In this document: positions 1-12,234 of the stretch, piece by piece
How the letters are laid out: each line of letters opens with the position of its first letter
Numbering within the stretch: position 1 is the first letter of the stretch
Source of the DNA: Polydactylus sextarius
Lineage: Eukaryota > Chordata > Actinopteri > Polynemidae
NCBI GenBank assembly: GCA_016801845.1
Contig: CM028909.1
Span: 9,222,813-9,286,812 of the forward strand
Direction: 5' to 3'
DNA: 64,000 bases
The notes under the pieces: generated by a model
What the model was told of the DNA's origin: nothing
Seen by the model: only the letters and a program-made list of their open reading frames with translations
Database searches by the model: none
Translations under genes and position numbers: made by a program

Positions 1-688
1 TTTTCTCTCCTCTGTCATCACACACATCCTTGAGAAGAAGCAGTCAGGCATGCCAGGCACCTGTTCGTGTTTTGTCCATTATAACTTTGCTGACTGCGTG
101 TCTACTGTTCAGTATGTGTGAAGTCTGAAGTGGACAAGACAAATACAAGCCCATGCAGCACTGCACTGTGCGACACTCATCTTTTCTAAATAAAGTGTTA
201 CTGAATTGCAAACATGGAAAGATGTTAATGCATACTTTATGCATATATAACAAGACAATTACACAATAGATGTCAGTATGTAAACAGTTTGGGATAATGA
301 CAGCCTGACTAACACTTTTCATGTAACCTGAACCTTGTGTAACTTTTTAATCTGTTGATTTTGTCACCTTATCCTGTTGATCTGACGTCTCGTCACTACT
401 GTACACACTGTAGCCCTCATTGACTCATCATCGAACAGTAACAACAGAATCACAAGATCTTAGCAGCAGAAAACCACAAAAATGTCAATAAAGACGTTTA
501 AAACGAATGTGGTTCAGGTAAATATTCAGGCAGACGTGCAAACAGAAATACAGACACAGAATCTGCACAGTCATCAAGCAGGGAAGGCAGCAGAGGCAGA
601 TACACAAACACACACATATACAGTCACAGAAATATAAACAGAACACAGGTTTAGTTGTTCTGCAGATTATGTGAATATTCATTCTTAC

Positions 689-732
689 CCTCCATAGGCT
701 CCAAAAGTGAAACTCCTCTTTCTCTGCGGCAT
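689..732 (-). CDS. Possible first coding exon of an unidentified minus-strand gene
   Basis: On the minus strand an ATG at 732 opens a 14-codon frame, MPQRKRSFTFGAYG plus GG, and runs straight into a good donor (GG then GTAAGA, at 688). A purine sits at -3 of the ATG. Upstream on the same strand is a polypyrimidine- and GC-rich stretch (about 940-1030), as at many fish promoters. The peptide has a basic RKRSFT site of the kind AGC kinases phosphorylate. I do not recognise the protein and the next exon would lie outside the window, so this could be chance. Confidence 0.25.
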
Positions 733-3700
733 GCCAGCTAATGGATAGCAGTGAGTCAGTCAACTCAGAGCTGAATGAAGCCAGCAGTTGTGTCACTTAC
801 GCTGACTGAGCATGTGTGTGTGAGGGTGTGTGTGCATGTGTGTGAGTGTGTGAATGTGTGTGTTTGTATGCGTCTGCCTGCTAGTATGAGTTCCACTCCC
901 CCAGCCTCGGCTAACATGCCCTGCCTCTTCCTTATTCGCACGCCTCCTTCACAAACAGGGGGAGAGGGAGGATGCGAGAGAAAAGGAGGAGGAGGGAGGT
1001 GGGGCTGGTGTTGGGGCTGCTGACCATGCCAGTCTCCCAGGGAACCAGGAGAGTGTTGGCAGCCGTTCTCACATACAGGCTAAATCCTCACACACTCCTG
1101 CACCAAGTTCACAGAGAGAACGCACACTGGCAGGTGTTGTAAATCCCTGAAACCACATCACACTGATACGAGTCACACAAGAAAATTACTGGTTACGTGG
1201 TTTTAAAAAATGGCTAAAGGCAAAAACACAGAGGCGTTCCTGGCACGGTGAGAGTGTATGTTTGAAACAATTCTTACCATACTAGTTCCTCACCTCTCTG
1301 TCACTGGTAGACAGACAGCTGGTCAAACAAGCTGCAGTCGTCACACAAACAGCTCATCATTCTTCACAAATGTCCCAATCACAGAGCCTTGCCCTGGGTT
1401 TGCAGCACTACTCCTGCATACTGGAGGTGATGACCTCTGAACAAGTTTCTAATCTGTTTCTTCATCTAAACCGTCTCTGTTTTTCAATAGCATATCACCA
1501 CTGGTATGCACACAACAGGAGGGTTGATGTAGCACTATAGTTTTCCTTGCTTTACTATTAGCTGCACTGATTAAATGCCTGGACAAAGAGAGTTTCTTTT
1601 AGCAGGCTGTTAAGGCTGATAAACTGGCAGCAAGGACAACAATGCATTAACACTGCTGCTGTACTGAATAGAAGAAGGATTGCAGTGCAAAACACATTCA
1701 CTTCCAAAGCATCTGAACTAACTGAACTAGCTCTGTTTTCATGATCAGTGTTGACGCAGGACAGAGTCAAGGTTGCCCCTGGTAATGGTTAATTTCACCA
1801 AAAAATCATGAATAATAAAATCTCACTGAACCAGGACTATAATCTCCCCACGGGCCAATGATGTCTTCATTACATTAACAGCAAAGCACTCATAGTAACT
1901 CAGCAGACAGGCACTTAATTAATCAATGGGCCGACCAAACAAGTACAATCATGCTGATAGACAATTACATCATCTCTCCACAATTACATCACCACTTTCT
2001 CTACTCGCTTTTCTGAAGCTGCAGTTTTCTAAAAAATCATAGTACTTGGCTGACTTTGTTGGTAATGGACCAGACTGGCATACACTTGGCCATGTGGTTA
2101 TTTATTGGGACAGATTTTTGGCTCATAGCGTCTTTATTGATGATAGTGAATATAGAACTGATTTACATTTTAGACTCTTTGATTTTAGTCTCACTTTCCT
2201 TCAGGGTGAAAAAATTTCTAAAATCCTTGTGATGGTAAGATGCAAAACTGCCTTGTGACTTTGACAAACGTCTGACTTCACCTCCAGTGCATCATTACGT
2301 CACAGCTTAATTTGTCCAGCCTCAGCCGCAATGCATGTTTAGTGCTTATTAGCAACGGCTACTATGCTAACTATGATGGTACGTGACAAACATCATGCAT
2401 GTTGGTAGTGTTACTATGAGCATGTAATTGTGCTCATGTTAGCATGTAGCTCAATGTGCTGCTGCCTCTAATGCATCCTGTAGACTCCTCTTTGCTGATT
2501 GCACTCTGGTGTTCTCTCTCTGTTTTATGAGTTTATTTAACAGTGACAGAGCATATTGATCAGGAAAAAGTGGGTTGTAAATGAACAGGAATTAGTCATT
2601 ATCTGTTGTCCTTGGCCGGATGTTAAACAAGCACAATAAAAGTAGAATAAAATGTCCTCTATGTCCATGTCCTCTAAAATTCACAAATATAATAAATATG
2701 AACACGATAGCGCGGTGCACACTGCCAATATGTGACTGTAATCCATCTTCATGTAAAGAAGAAATCTTCAACCAGGTCATCAGTTCAATTACTTTAATTA
2801 GCTGAAATCAGAAATGTCTTGTTTAATCTAAACAAACAGCCAGCTACTCAGCTCCTTGGCACAACCACTGCCTAACTTTATTTAAGTGCCACTGTATTGA
2901 TTCAGTGTATCAGTCTTGGTGCTACCTTAAAGTCCTGTCTGCTTTCCTGATAATTCAATTAACCAAAGCAAAGTGTGTGCGAGGCATTTGAATGTGTGCA
3001 GCCTGGCTGAGAGGCCTTTAATCATATCACCTAAGGAACAAGGCACAGTCCTCCGAGGGGCTCTGGCTCCTTTCTTGTCTTAAAGGAAGTGGATGGGCAG
3101 GAAAACTCTTGAAAAGACAAAAGAAATCAAGATCCTTCCCTGATATCCACGTCGTCAGACTTTCAGAAACCACTGATGATGCAGCTTTAACAAAATATTG
3201 ACTCAGATGGAAAAACAAAACACATCACACAACTGACAATACACATGAGCTTCAACAGAAAAGAGCCACTGTCTCCTCAAGTTGAACATATAGGGCCTGC
3301 GCGTCCTGTTTTACTACAGCTAAAGAATAACACAGCATCAAAGCCACAATCCTAAAATTATAATCATTATTATTCCATTGACAAATGAGGGTTTAACTTA
3401 TTATTCCTAAACAGATGTTTCCTTCAACCTGTGAATGGGTACCGCCCCATTAACTGAATAATTTATTTCCAGTCTAGGCTGTAGTGAGGGATGTGGAGGC
3501 AGCGTTTGGAGATGAGTGGACGCAGCAGAGGCAAAGATCATTCATTCATCCTCAGCTCTGCTTTCAAGGGGGCAGGAAATTTGCCCCCAAAGAATAAATC
3601 AGTGCTCAGTGGCCATCTAAAATAGAGGCAAACACTGATTAAACCATACGCAAAGGACGTTTCTTAAAGAGATGCATCACAATTCATCATTTCACTTCTT

Positions 3701-4207
3701 TTAAAAAGAAATTGAATTTTCTATTGGTAGGGGTTTAATGCGTTTAAAGCTGAATCATAAATCAACCTTGCTACACAGCAAAGAGAGGTTAAGGGCAACA
3801 TGCAGCCATGTTTACTCAACAAGATACAAAACAATACACCTATTCAGCTTTATGCTTCATGGTTATCCTCTTTAATATTTTATTTTTGTCCTGTGATAGA
3901 CTGGCCCTTTTGCCAAATATTAGTTGGGGTTGGCTTGAGACATTGCTCTCAAAAATAAACCTAACATTTTGAAAATGCTGTTGTTAGCAGCTATCAGTAT
4001 TCTAATCATTCATATTTGGGGCCAAACAGTAAAGGTTTCTTGTGTGGACAGGACCTCTGCTCTAAAATAAGGTAGAGGTTGAGTTTGTGACCAGCCCCTT
4101 AAAGGCCGAGTTCAATCATTCGACAGTATTTTACTGTATCGTGATGCACACACATGGTCACTGTATACATTGTAAATATTTTTTCAAATACTTGACTGAA
4201 CAAGGAG

Positions 4208-4234
4208 CACACACACACACACACACACACACAC
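4208..4234. repeat. (CA)n microsatellite
   Basis: Uninterrupted CA dinucleotide repeat, about 13 units, in non-coding DNA. The frames that cross it on both strands are repeat translations, not genes. Confidence 0.95.
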
Positions 4235-5038
4235 GTGGCTATTTGAAGAAGGTGAGTTTGTGGAGGTGGGGGTACCATACAAATATTTGAAGGGAGTGAA
4301 TATTCAAAGGGCAATTGTGCTTTGAAGTACAAGGAAATAAGCAGACTCTTATCTCGCTGCTCTGAGTTTTTCTTTTTCATTACACTTCTACAGCTCTCTG
4401 AGAGCAAGAATGCACGACTGAAGCCGTGGCCGATGTAATTATTTAGAGCCATTTGTTGATTTTGGACGGTTCACATTGCCTGTGGAGTCACACTTAAACA
4501 GCGACGTCTATTACTTCACTTTGTTGTTACTTCAAGGGAACCGAGAGGACATTGAATGGGATATTTGCTTTGTAATGCAGTGTGTTTTCTTCAGAATCTA
4601 CATCAAGTTTTCACATCCTCCTCTACTGAACTCTGAGTGGACTCCTACAGCAGACGGCTCAAAATAACACAGCTGAAAAGAAATTACAGTAAAGGTTGTT
4701 GACTGTCTGATGGAGGAGGAGCAGAGAGAACCAACTGAATCGTCCTCCTCCCAGTGAGGTCACGTGTTTCTCTGGCCCCTGGGAGCCGCTACACACACTC
4801 ATACACACTCATACACACTCACACTGTGGCCTTTCATAGCCTCTCATTAGAGGGCCAGGATATTATGTTGGACACTGCAGAAGAAAAGAGGTGTTGTTGA
4901 AATGTGCTTGCAAATCCGAGTCCTATATGCTGTTCTATTAAGGTTTGAATGTAATTATCCATCCCTTGTGTTGTGTCCGTTCTGTGCATTGGATTAGTGG
5001 AGAGTCATTATTCATGTTTTTGTTTTCATCAGTCTGTC

Positions 5039-5065
5039 TTTTTTTTTTTTTTTTTTTTTTTTTTT
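5039..5065. repeat. Poly(T) tract
   Basis: An uninterrupted run of about 27 T in gene-poor DNA. It could be the A-tail of a minus-strand retroposed sequence, but no body was recognised next to it. Confidence 0.9.
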
Positions 5066-8000
5066 ACTGTTTTCTAAGAACTTACCAATAACTTAATAAC
5101 CAAGTGGCCTGTTTAAAGCCCAGATCAATTAATCATGGCAGTCTGTCTTCTTCAGACAATTGTGATGTGATGCAGGATGAGGCTAACAGCTACAGAGACA
5201 TGTTGCTCATTGATCTTTGTTGCAGTGAAAGATCTATTTCATTTATAATGGATCCACAGTGCCATGCTATCTCTCCTCTGTGTCCCAGGCAGCTCCATGA
5301 TGGATGGGTCTTTGCGACTAAGAAGGACTTTTGTCTTCATGCCAGGTAATCAATGCGTGACTCGCCACGGCACAGACAGACAAACAGACGGACAGACAGA
5401 CTCAGGCTGACACTACTCAACTTCAAATCCTTCAAGCCGGGGGAGAAATGCCAAAAAGCAAAAGGGCAATTTTAAATCCCTTTGCTTTGAACTCACACTG
5501 GGAATACTAAATTTGAAAGCTTTTATTTCCAGTATCCACTGTCGCAGCATCGGCCAATTCAATATCAGCTGTTTGTAGATTCAACAGACACTTGCACCAG
5601 AGAGGTCAGTTAAGAGTGTTGGTTAGGAAAAGGGATGTTTTTCTTTTTTATTTGAAGAGAAAGTCTACATGAGTGTGCATTTATTACTGCAGTGAAAGTG
5701 ACGCTCATGATGATGCAGGGTAACATTGCCCTCTGTTGGACAATAGATGCAAATATCAAACCGTCATGAGCAATAAATGATACTCCAGAATCAAATTCTA
5801 TTCTCTTGTAATTAGGTGCAAGAAATGTGAGTGAAAATCAGAAATTCACATCACATTAATATCTTAAATGTCCAAAAAATAACTAACAATTAGTAGGAAC
5901 TTTGAAGGTAAAAATCTATGTTATTCTTTAGAATAAGCTCTAGTAGTGGTAGTGGTATTTTTATTATCTTCTCATCTACTAATCTCAACAACATTTCCTT
6001 TTTTAATGGTTACATATTTGAGTGCTGGACATTAGAGGTTCTACTTAGATTGCTTATTTTTAGCTAGTATGTATTGTGCCACTACACTGAGCAGCACATT
6101 AACGTTATTAATCATTTAAATTATTGACTATAACTTTCCCGCTCCCTTAATATGTGACTTCATTGGATATTTTAAGGTCAGAGCCATTTCACAGGAGAAT
6201 ATATAATTGAAGATAATCTACAAAATGACACTTAATTTGACTAAAAGCCTTTCAATAGAAAAAAAAAGTCAGTTGTCTGATTCATTATATGGACTGAAAT
6301 AAGCCAAACCAGCCAATGTCTGCTGTAAGGTTTGAAATCTATTTTTGATTCAGCTGGATATAGAAAGGAGTGAAGTGTCTGTGAGGGTCAGAGCCTCTGG
6401 ATGGGAACAGCAGGTGTCTCCACAAATAGAGACAAAGTTCTGCATGTGTCACTGTGTGGTGGCACAGAGGGCAGGGGTGGTGATGAGTCAGGAGACGTGT
6501 GCTCTGCACCCTGCAAAAGATAATCTGTAAGTCACAATACCAAACTAATCCATATCTACAGTGCAGTTTATCATAATGGCAGCTTCACAGCTAATTTTTC
6601 CTGCAGGATCAAAACATCTTCACTGCAATCTCACATACACCAGATTGCGTTGGGTCCCCTCCGCTGTATCTCTTCTCTATCTATCTGTCATACAGCTCAG
6701 TGGTGCGAAGAGGAAATTATATGAAATCATTATGAGGAGAAACTGAAACTGTGTTGGTAATTTATGTTGACTTCATGCTTAAGTGAGAATAACCGTTCTG
6801 TGTACACTCATGTATATTCAAACTATCTGGAGAAGGTGGACTATTTGTTATGAATCACGAGTACATGCTAAACGCAGTATGTTGTAGAGGTGTACACCAC
6901 AGGATGTCTGGAGTGTTACGTGATTATGGAAATCCACTTTAGCATGAATCCATAAAAAGACTTTCAGGTAGTCAGGAGTTTGGTGATGATAAGCTGTAAT
7001 CAAACAAACCCTCATTCCAGTAAAAAAAACATAAAAAAGATAAAGAACAAGCGAAAAGTGATCCAATCTGTTCATCCACAAACAGTTGCCTGCAGGTTAT
7101 GCAATTACACTATCAGTCGTGTTTCCGTCCGTGATGATTTCTAAGTTAAACTGTGTGTGTGTTTTATCTGTTTGCTCTTCTTTGAAACAAGAGAACAGAA
7201 ACAAAGAACGAACAGAGGCAGCATGCTGGATAAATCAATAGCTAGATATCATGTGAGTCCAGTTCATACAGACCCTGCACTGAATCAATACTGCAACATA
7301 CTTCTCCAGCACTCTGCTACAGTCCCTGCATTTTATAATGCGGCCATTAAATATTGTAGTATACCAATTAATTTTATCTAAATGTTTCACCAGCTTGTAA
7401 ATTATAAATAAACACGCCATGAAATAAAATTTTATTACACTGTATTTAATTGAAACTTTTAAATTAAATGATTACTGTGTTGTTGGACGGAGCTGTGCCG
7501 ACTAGTAAACAATTTTTCAGTAATAAGCGAGCGAGATCAAAGTGATGAAAACAGACATTTCAGACAAGATTTTTCTTTCCCCGGAGAAGTAAATAAAAAG
7601 TCTGAAAACCACAGACCCTCGATTTCAAGTAATTACACATATGATAAGACACTTTTGTGAATGTTAATAAGGCTGACATCAAAGTGAGAGGATGTGAGGT
7701 ACAACACTGAGTAAGTGATTATACCTATACGCTGGGGGTAGGTATTGAAACTACTAAATAGGAAACAGTACAAAGGCAACTTGTGATGAAAATGAAGAAT
7801 AAATATAGAAGCTTCACAGATACAGAGGCAGAGAGTGGGTGACTCATTCAAAGCCCATCAAAGAGACAGTACACTTTAGCTTTAATAAGCTGTTTGCAGT
7901 GGTCCAGCTGACGTCCTCCCCTGAGCAGAGAATGCACATAAATGCAGTCTGCAGATGAATAATTCAGCAGGGAGGAAAATCATGCATCCAATTTCTAAAA

Positions 8001-9092
8001 AAAGACTTGAACGTATCACCACGAAGCTGTAAATATTGTTTGCTTAGTACCGGGATGGCTCTGTAATTAAGATATCACAAAAGAGAAAAAAAAATACACA
8101 ACCACTTTAAATATGAAGTTGAAGAAGAGGGTGAATGTAAATGAAAGAGGGGGGAAAAAACAAACTAATAAGCAAAATCCAGCTGTTGATAAAATGTCAC
8201 CGTTGTCAAATTGCATAAACAATTCACTCTCTCCATGTTCCCTTCAGTCACAGAGGCCTCCTGACAACCTCACAGTGACATAATACGCCTTTATCTAATG
8301 CAGCTTCTCATCCTTTGCCCACTGACTATGTTAATTACAGCACAGGCTCGGGTTTCAGACATCACAGACGAGGGTGTAATTTACAAAAGGATTTAATAAC
8401 ATATCAGATGTCAAACTAAAGCACAAGAGGGCAAGAGAGCAGAAGCGGAGGAAAAGTCACAGAGTTGCATGTTTGACACAGTGCCAAAAAAGGGGCATCA
8501 GACGTGTATGATGATGAAAAAGCAAAGTGTCTCAGGAGTGGAAAATGGCCGAACATAAACCAGTGTATAAATAATCCATGTGAAATCTGGAAAACCTTGC
8601 AGAGAAACTGACTCGATCGAGGCTTACGATGGAGAAACAGTGAGGATCTCCACAGCTTTAATAAGAAACCAAAGTGAAGTCCCACATGAAGAAATAAAAC
8701 TGGAGGAAACAAATTGGATGAATTATTTAAAACATGACTATGAATTAGGAATAAAACTATCCTGGATACAAGGATGGCCAAAAGGAGCCTACTTATAATT
8801 ATAAACCAGCACATGTAAAGGCCCTGGAAGCAATTATCAATTAAATTCCACTTCTGAAACAAAGAAGCGGCCAGAAGCAGCTGTGTCAGTTAAAAAAAAG
8901 ACAAAATTGTCTGTTATTTTTGGTTGCAGAATGCGGCAGCATTTCATCACAGTGGGGCCGTCATAACTCTTCACAATAAATTCAGGTAAACATGAGGAGA
9001 CAAGGCGAGGAAAGATAACCACATGTATTTTTCATTTTGTGTCACTGAAATGCAAAACACGCCCAAGTGCAGCAATATGATGGACCAAATAT

Positions 9093-9094
<2 letters not shown>

Positions 9095-9158
<64 letters not shown>

Positions 9159-9159
9159 T
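9095..9159. repeat. Compound (GT)n(AT)n microsatellite
   Basis: About 21 GT units pass directly into about 11 AT units. It lies in non-coding DNA. Confidence 0.95.
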
Positions 9160-10964
9160 ACAATTCTTTTCAAACTGCTAATCACAAAGATTCATGATGA
9201 AGATCTGATGATGAATCCGCATAACTGTGACTGTGTGTGTGACTGTCTCATGAAGACTGTATAATCACTGCCACTTATGAGAGTGATCATTTATTCTGTT
9301 AATATACCCCTGAACAAAACAAAAAAAAATGTGATTCTGAAGATTTACCCTTATTCATACAAAATAATTGCTCTCATCACATGAGATCTGATCAATGACT
9401 CCACAAACTGCCCCTTTCAATGACACTAATGGGGACCAATTAGCTGCTGTCTCGAGACTCATCTCATCTTATCCATTTCACTGAGACTAACCATGGAATT
9501 ATCTTGTTTTCTTTCCATTGTTCGGCCAAATGGAATATAAACTTCATGAATAAACAAATATGTTATGGCTTTATAATGCTTTTGTAGAATAACAAGAATG
9601 ATAACACAGTTAAATAAACAGCATACTCAAAGCCTGTGTCTTCTCTGTGGGGGTTTCTCTTGCTGCTTGTTTTAGTTGAAAGAATCATGTATCAGCTGCT
9701 ACAGGGAAGTTTCTCTACATCGAGCAGAGACCCTAATGTTGTTCATCTGTAAAAGTCCAACTATATTTAATAATACAAGAAGGCATAGAGGGATATGGAG
9801 AAGTGTATAGAGGGAATGGCTGCTGTGGCACACAAACCTCTAAGTGCTTAGACACCCCCCCCACCACCACCACCATAACCCCTCATAGCAGCCATAGTGA
9901 CAAACACGGTGCCACTCAACTGGAAGCGATGAAATACAGGAAGGCAGGGCTGCACATGGACAGGAATAGAGATTTCGAGGTGAGAAAACAAAGGAGAGAG
10001 CTAAGATAGGATGAAGGAGTGAAGCTGCAAATAGAGCGGGGTGGTGCAGATATTCACAATGGAGCATTGAAGGATTCAAGTTTGCAAGAAGTGAGTGTGA
10101 AGTGGAAGGCTGATTTTAGAAACGTAACGTAATCATTTTAGCTTTTTTCTTGTTTTTCAGTAAATAGAGGTTTTACATGTTGTTGCCAAATACATAAGTA
10201 CATTTACAGACGTCAGCAGATATGAACCAAGTCAGTCCTGGCAGCTTTTACTGCTCAGGTGCAGCCTCATTCACTGAAAGCACAGAGCCATAAAATGGAC
10301 CATAACACCAGTCAGCACAGCGGAAATGTCAATGCATCACTGAACAACACGATGCATTCAATAAACAGCAATAAACAGGCAACAACACACGTCGCAAAAC
10401 ACTTATCTTAATCAAGTGTTTAAGCTCAACACAACGTTAAATGATTATCAGCCACAATAAATCAATACAAGCTGATATCAGGTCAAAACAGGATGCTGAC
10501 ATCAAGAAATAATCATTGAATACTCAAACTGAAATCAAAATGATATGCTGCTAATAGAGAGGAGATTGAATATACCAGCGTAGGAAGGATTTTGTTCCCA
10601 AAGGGAATTTAATTTAGTCTTGGATGTGATACAGTCAGTGATCAGAGCATCAAAAAAAAAAGCAACGGGAAAAGGAAGAAAAAGCTCTCATGTTACATAG
10701 AAATGGATCAGTCATCCTTCCTGTCATCGAGTCACAGAAAGTCACACGACACTGTAAAACATAATGACGAACGTCAGATGTGTCATAACACATAAAAAAG
10801 GTCAATCCATCCTGAGCTGAAGACGTGGCTGCAGCAGTTTGTCATAAAGAGTCATGAAATAAGACAAAAAAGAAATAACAGAATGAAATAACAGCTTGAG
10901 TTTTTAAACAAGGGTTGTTGAAATTACTTCCTGATGATGCAGATGTTTTTTAATATTAGGACTA

Positions 10965-11012
10965 ATTTGAATGAATGAATACTTTATTGATCCCAGAGAG
11001 AAACTGACATTG
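10965..11012 (-). mobile_element. Short LINE-like 3' tail remnant
   Basis: Read on the minus strand, the stretch contains GGGATCAATAAAGTATTCAT, which resembles the common 3' end of fish non-LTR elements of the Rex/L2/CR1 kind, followed by short ATTC repeats. Only the tail is visible, as expected of a severely 5'-truncated insertion. Assignment rests on the tail motif alone. Confidence 0.45.
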
Positions 11013-11582
11013 ACGTCTAATCATTTATTATATAATGTTGTAACAACTGGCTGGTATTCTTACTTTTCATCATAACTTACTTAATTCACATTAGGGCTTG
11101 GAAAGGGAAAAAAATGCTGTTTTTTCCCCAATTAAGACTAATATTTAATTTAGTTAGTGACAATCTGGGAAATAAGTCAGTTATTACACTGATTAATTAT
11201 TATTTAAATTGAAGTATTTTGCTACATAGATCTAACTCGGTGTTGAACTAATGATATCACTAATAGTTTTGATATTAGTGTGATGTTAAAATTACGTCTT
11301 GCGGAATCAAACTTTTGCAATAAATTTCAATAAACATCGCAAATACGTTGTTTTAATCCTCGCAAACGTGTGTAGCGACACCGACTGTACAACAACGATA
11401 CAGAAACGATCCCAGCGCGGGACAGCGACACAACTTCACCCAGAGCGATTTACTGTCGCTTCTCCGTGTGTTTAACATTCACATAAGAATCGTGTGAACA
11501 CACTCATTCTGTAACAAACGATAATAAACCTTCCTACCCGGACGTTTCACGACTTATAGCAACACACGAACCACTCACTGTA

Positions 11583-11700
11583 CCTTCGCTGGTCTCCTCG
11601 TGCCGGCGGCTGGAAGTGAATGAGTTTGTGATGCTGAGAGCTGTGGTGATGAATGGATGCTGTGCTGCCTAGCAACCAAACGACCAATGAAAAAAATAAA
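11583..11700 (-). promoter_or_regulatory. Candidate promoter and non-coding first exon, minus strand
   Basis: A short GC-richer patch. On the minus strand an exon-like stretch ends at about 11583 in a donor (GAAG then GTACAGTG). Just upstream lie an X-box-like RFX motif (GCTGCC-T-AGCAAC, 11664-11676 on the plus strand) and an inverted CCAAT box (11684-11688). This resembles the 5' end of a gene reading left, away from nt5dc2. No coding exon follows in the window that I can support, so the gene is unknown and the left boundary of transcription is a guess. Confidence 0.35.
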
Positions 11701-11762
11701 TGGAAAGATAATCTTGACCGAGTAAATATGTACATCTCGCTGGATGTTATAAATTTATTCAA

Positions 11763-12234
11763 AGTCTGAAAGCTAAAATGTCCTAGTTCTGTTCATCTAC
11801 TTCACTGTCACTTTAACCACATGAGTATAAAAAATGTGATATCAGATATTATTAATCACAGATCAACACAGAATTATGTCAAATTTCATTTATTCATTTA
11901 TTCTATTTGTGCTCAGCAATTCCATAAGACTGTGATTGAGGCAGAAACCAAAGTGTCTGTCAACCATGTACCACATTTTAAAAGAATTGCGTGCTTGACA
12001 GCGGCTAAATCTACAGCGCCCTCTAGTGACATCACTAGTTATTGATATAGTTATCCCTACAAGGATTGCTTTGCCCTGCGGAGGGAGTTGTAGAGCATCT
12101 TCTTAGCGAAAAACAAAAAAGATACCCTGTATATAAGGGCCCTGTTAATGCAACAAATTCCTAGGTCATTTCTCAAGTGTTCGCCAGGCCTGAAATATGA
12201 AATCCTATCAGTCACTGAGGAGAGAGCACGGCTC
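11763..12234 (-). other. nt5dc2 3' UTR and intergenic
   Basis: Downstream of the nt5dc2 stop codon. Two AATAAA signals on the minus strand (plus-strand TTTATT at 11889-11894 and 11897-11902) sit about 335-345 bases after the stop and are good candidates for its poly(A) signals. Confidence 0.6.

Larger units (their letters stand above)
1..11540. other. Gene-poor stretch with no recognised coding gene
   Basis: Open frames here are short, hold no recognisable domain and often read microsatellites as protein. The stretch holds a CA repeat near 4.2 kb, a T run near 5.04 kb, a GT/AT repeat near 9.1 kb and a short retroposon-like tail near 10.98 kb. Two positions look like first exons of minus-strand transcripts and are listed separately. 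If they are real, much of this stretch would be intron of a gene that continues beyond the left edge. That is inference. Confidence 0.6.

Noticed and set aside
8416..8862. 148-codon minus-strand frame, hydrophobic
   Set aside because: No recognised domain, no splice or promoter context, and an opposing frame of similar quality overlaps it. It looks like chance in AT-rich DNA.
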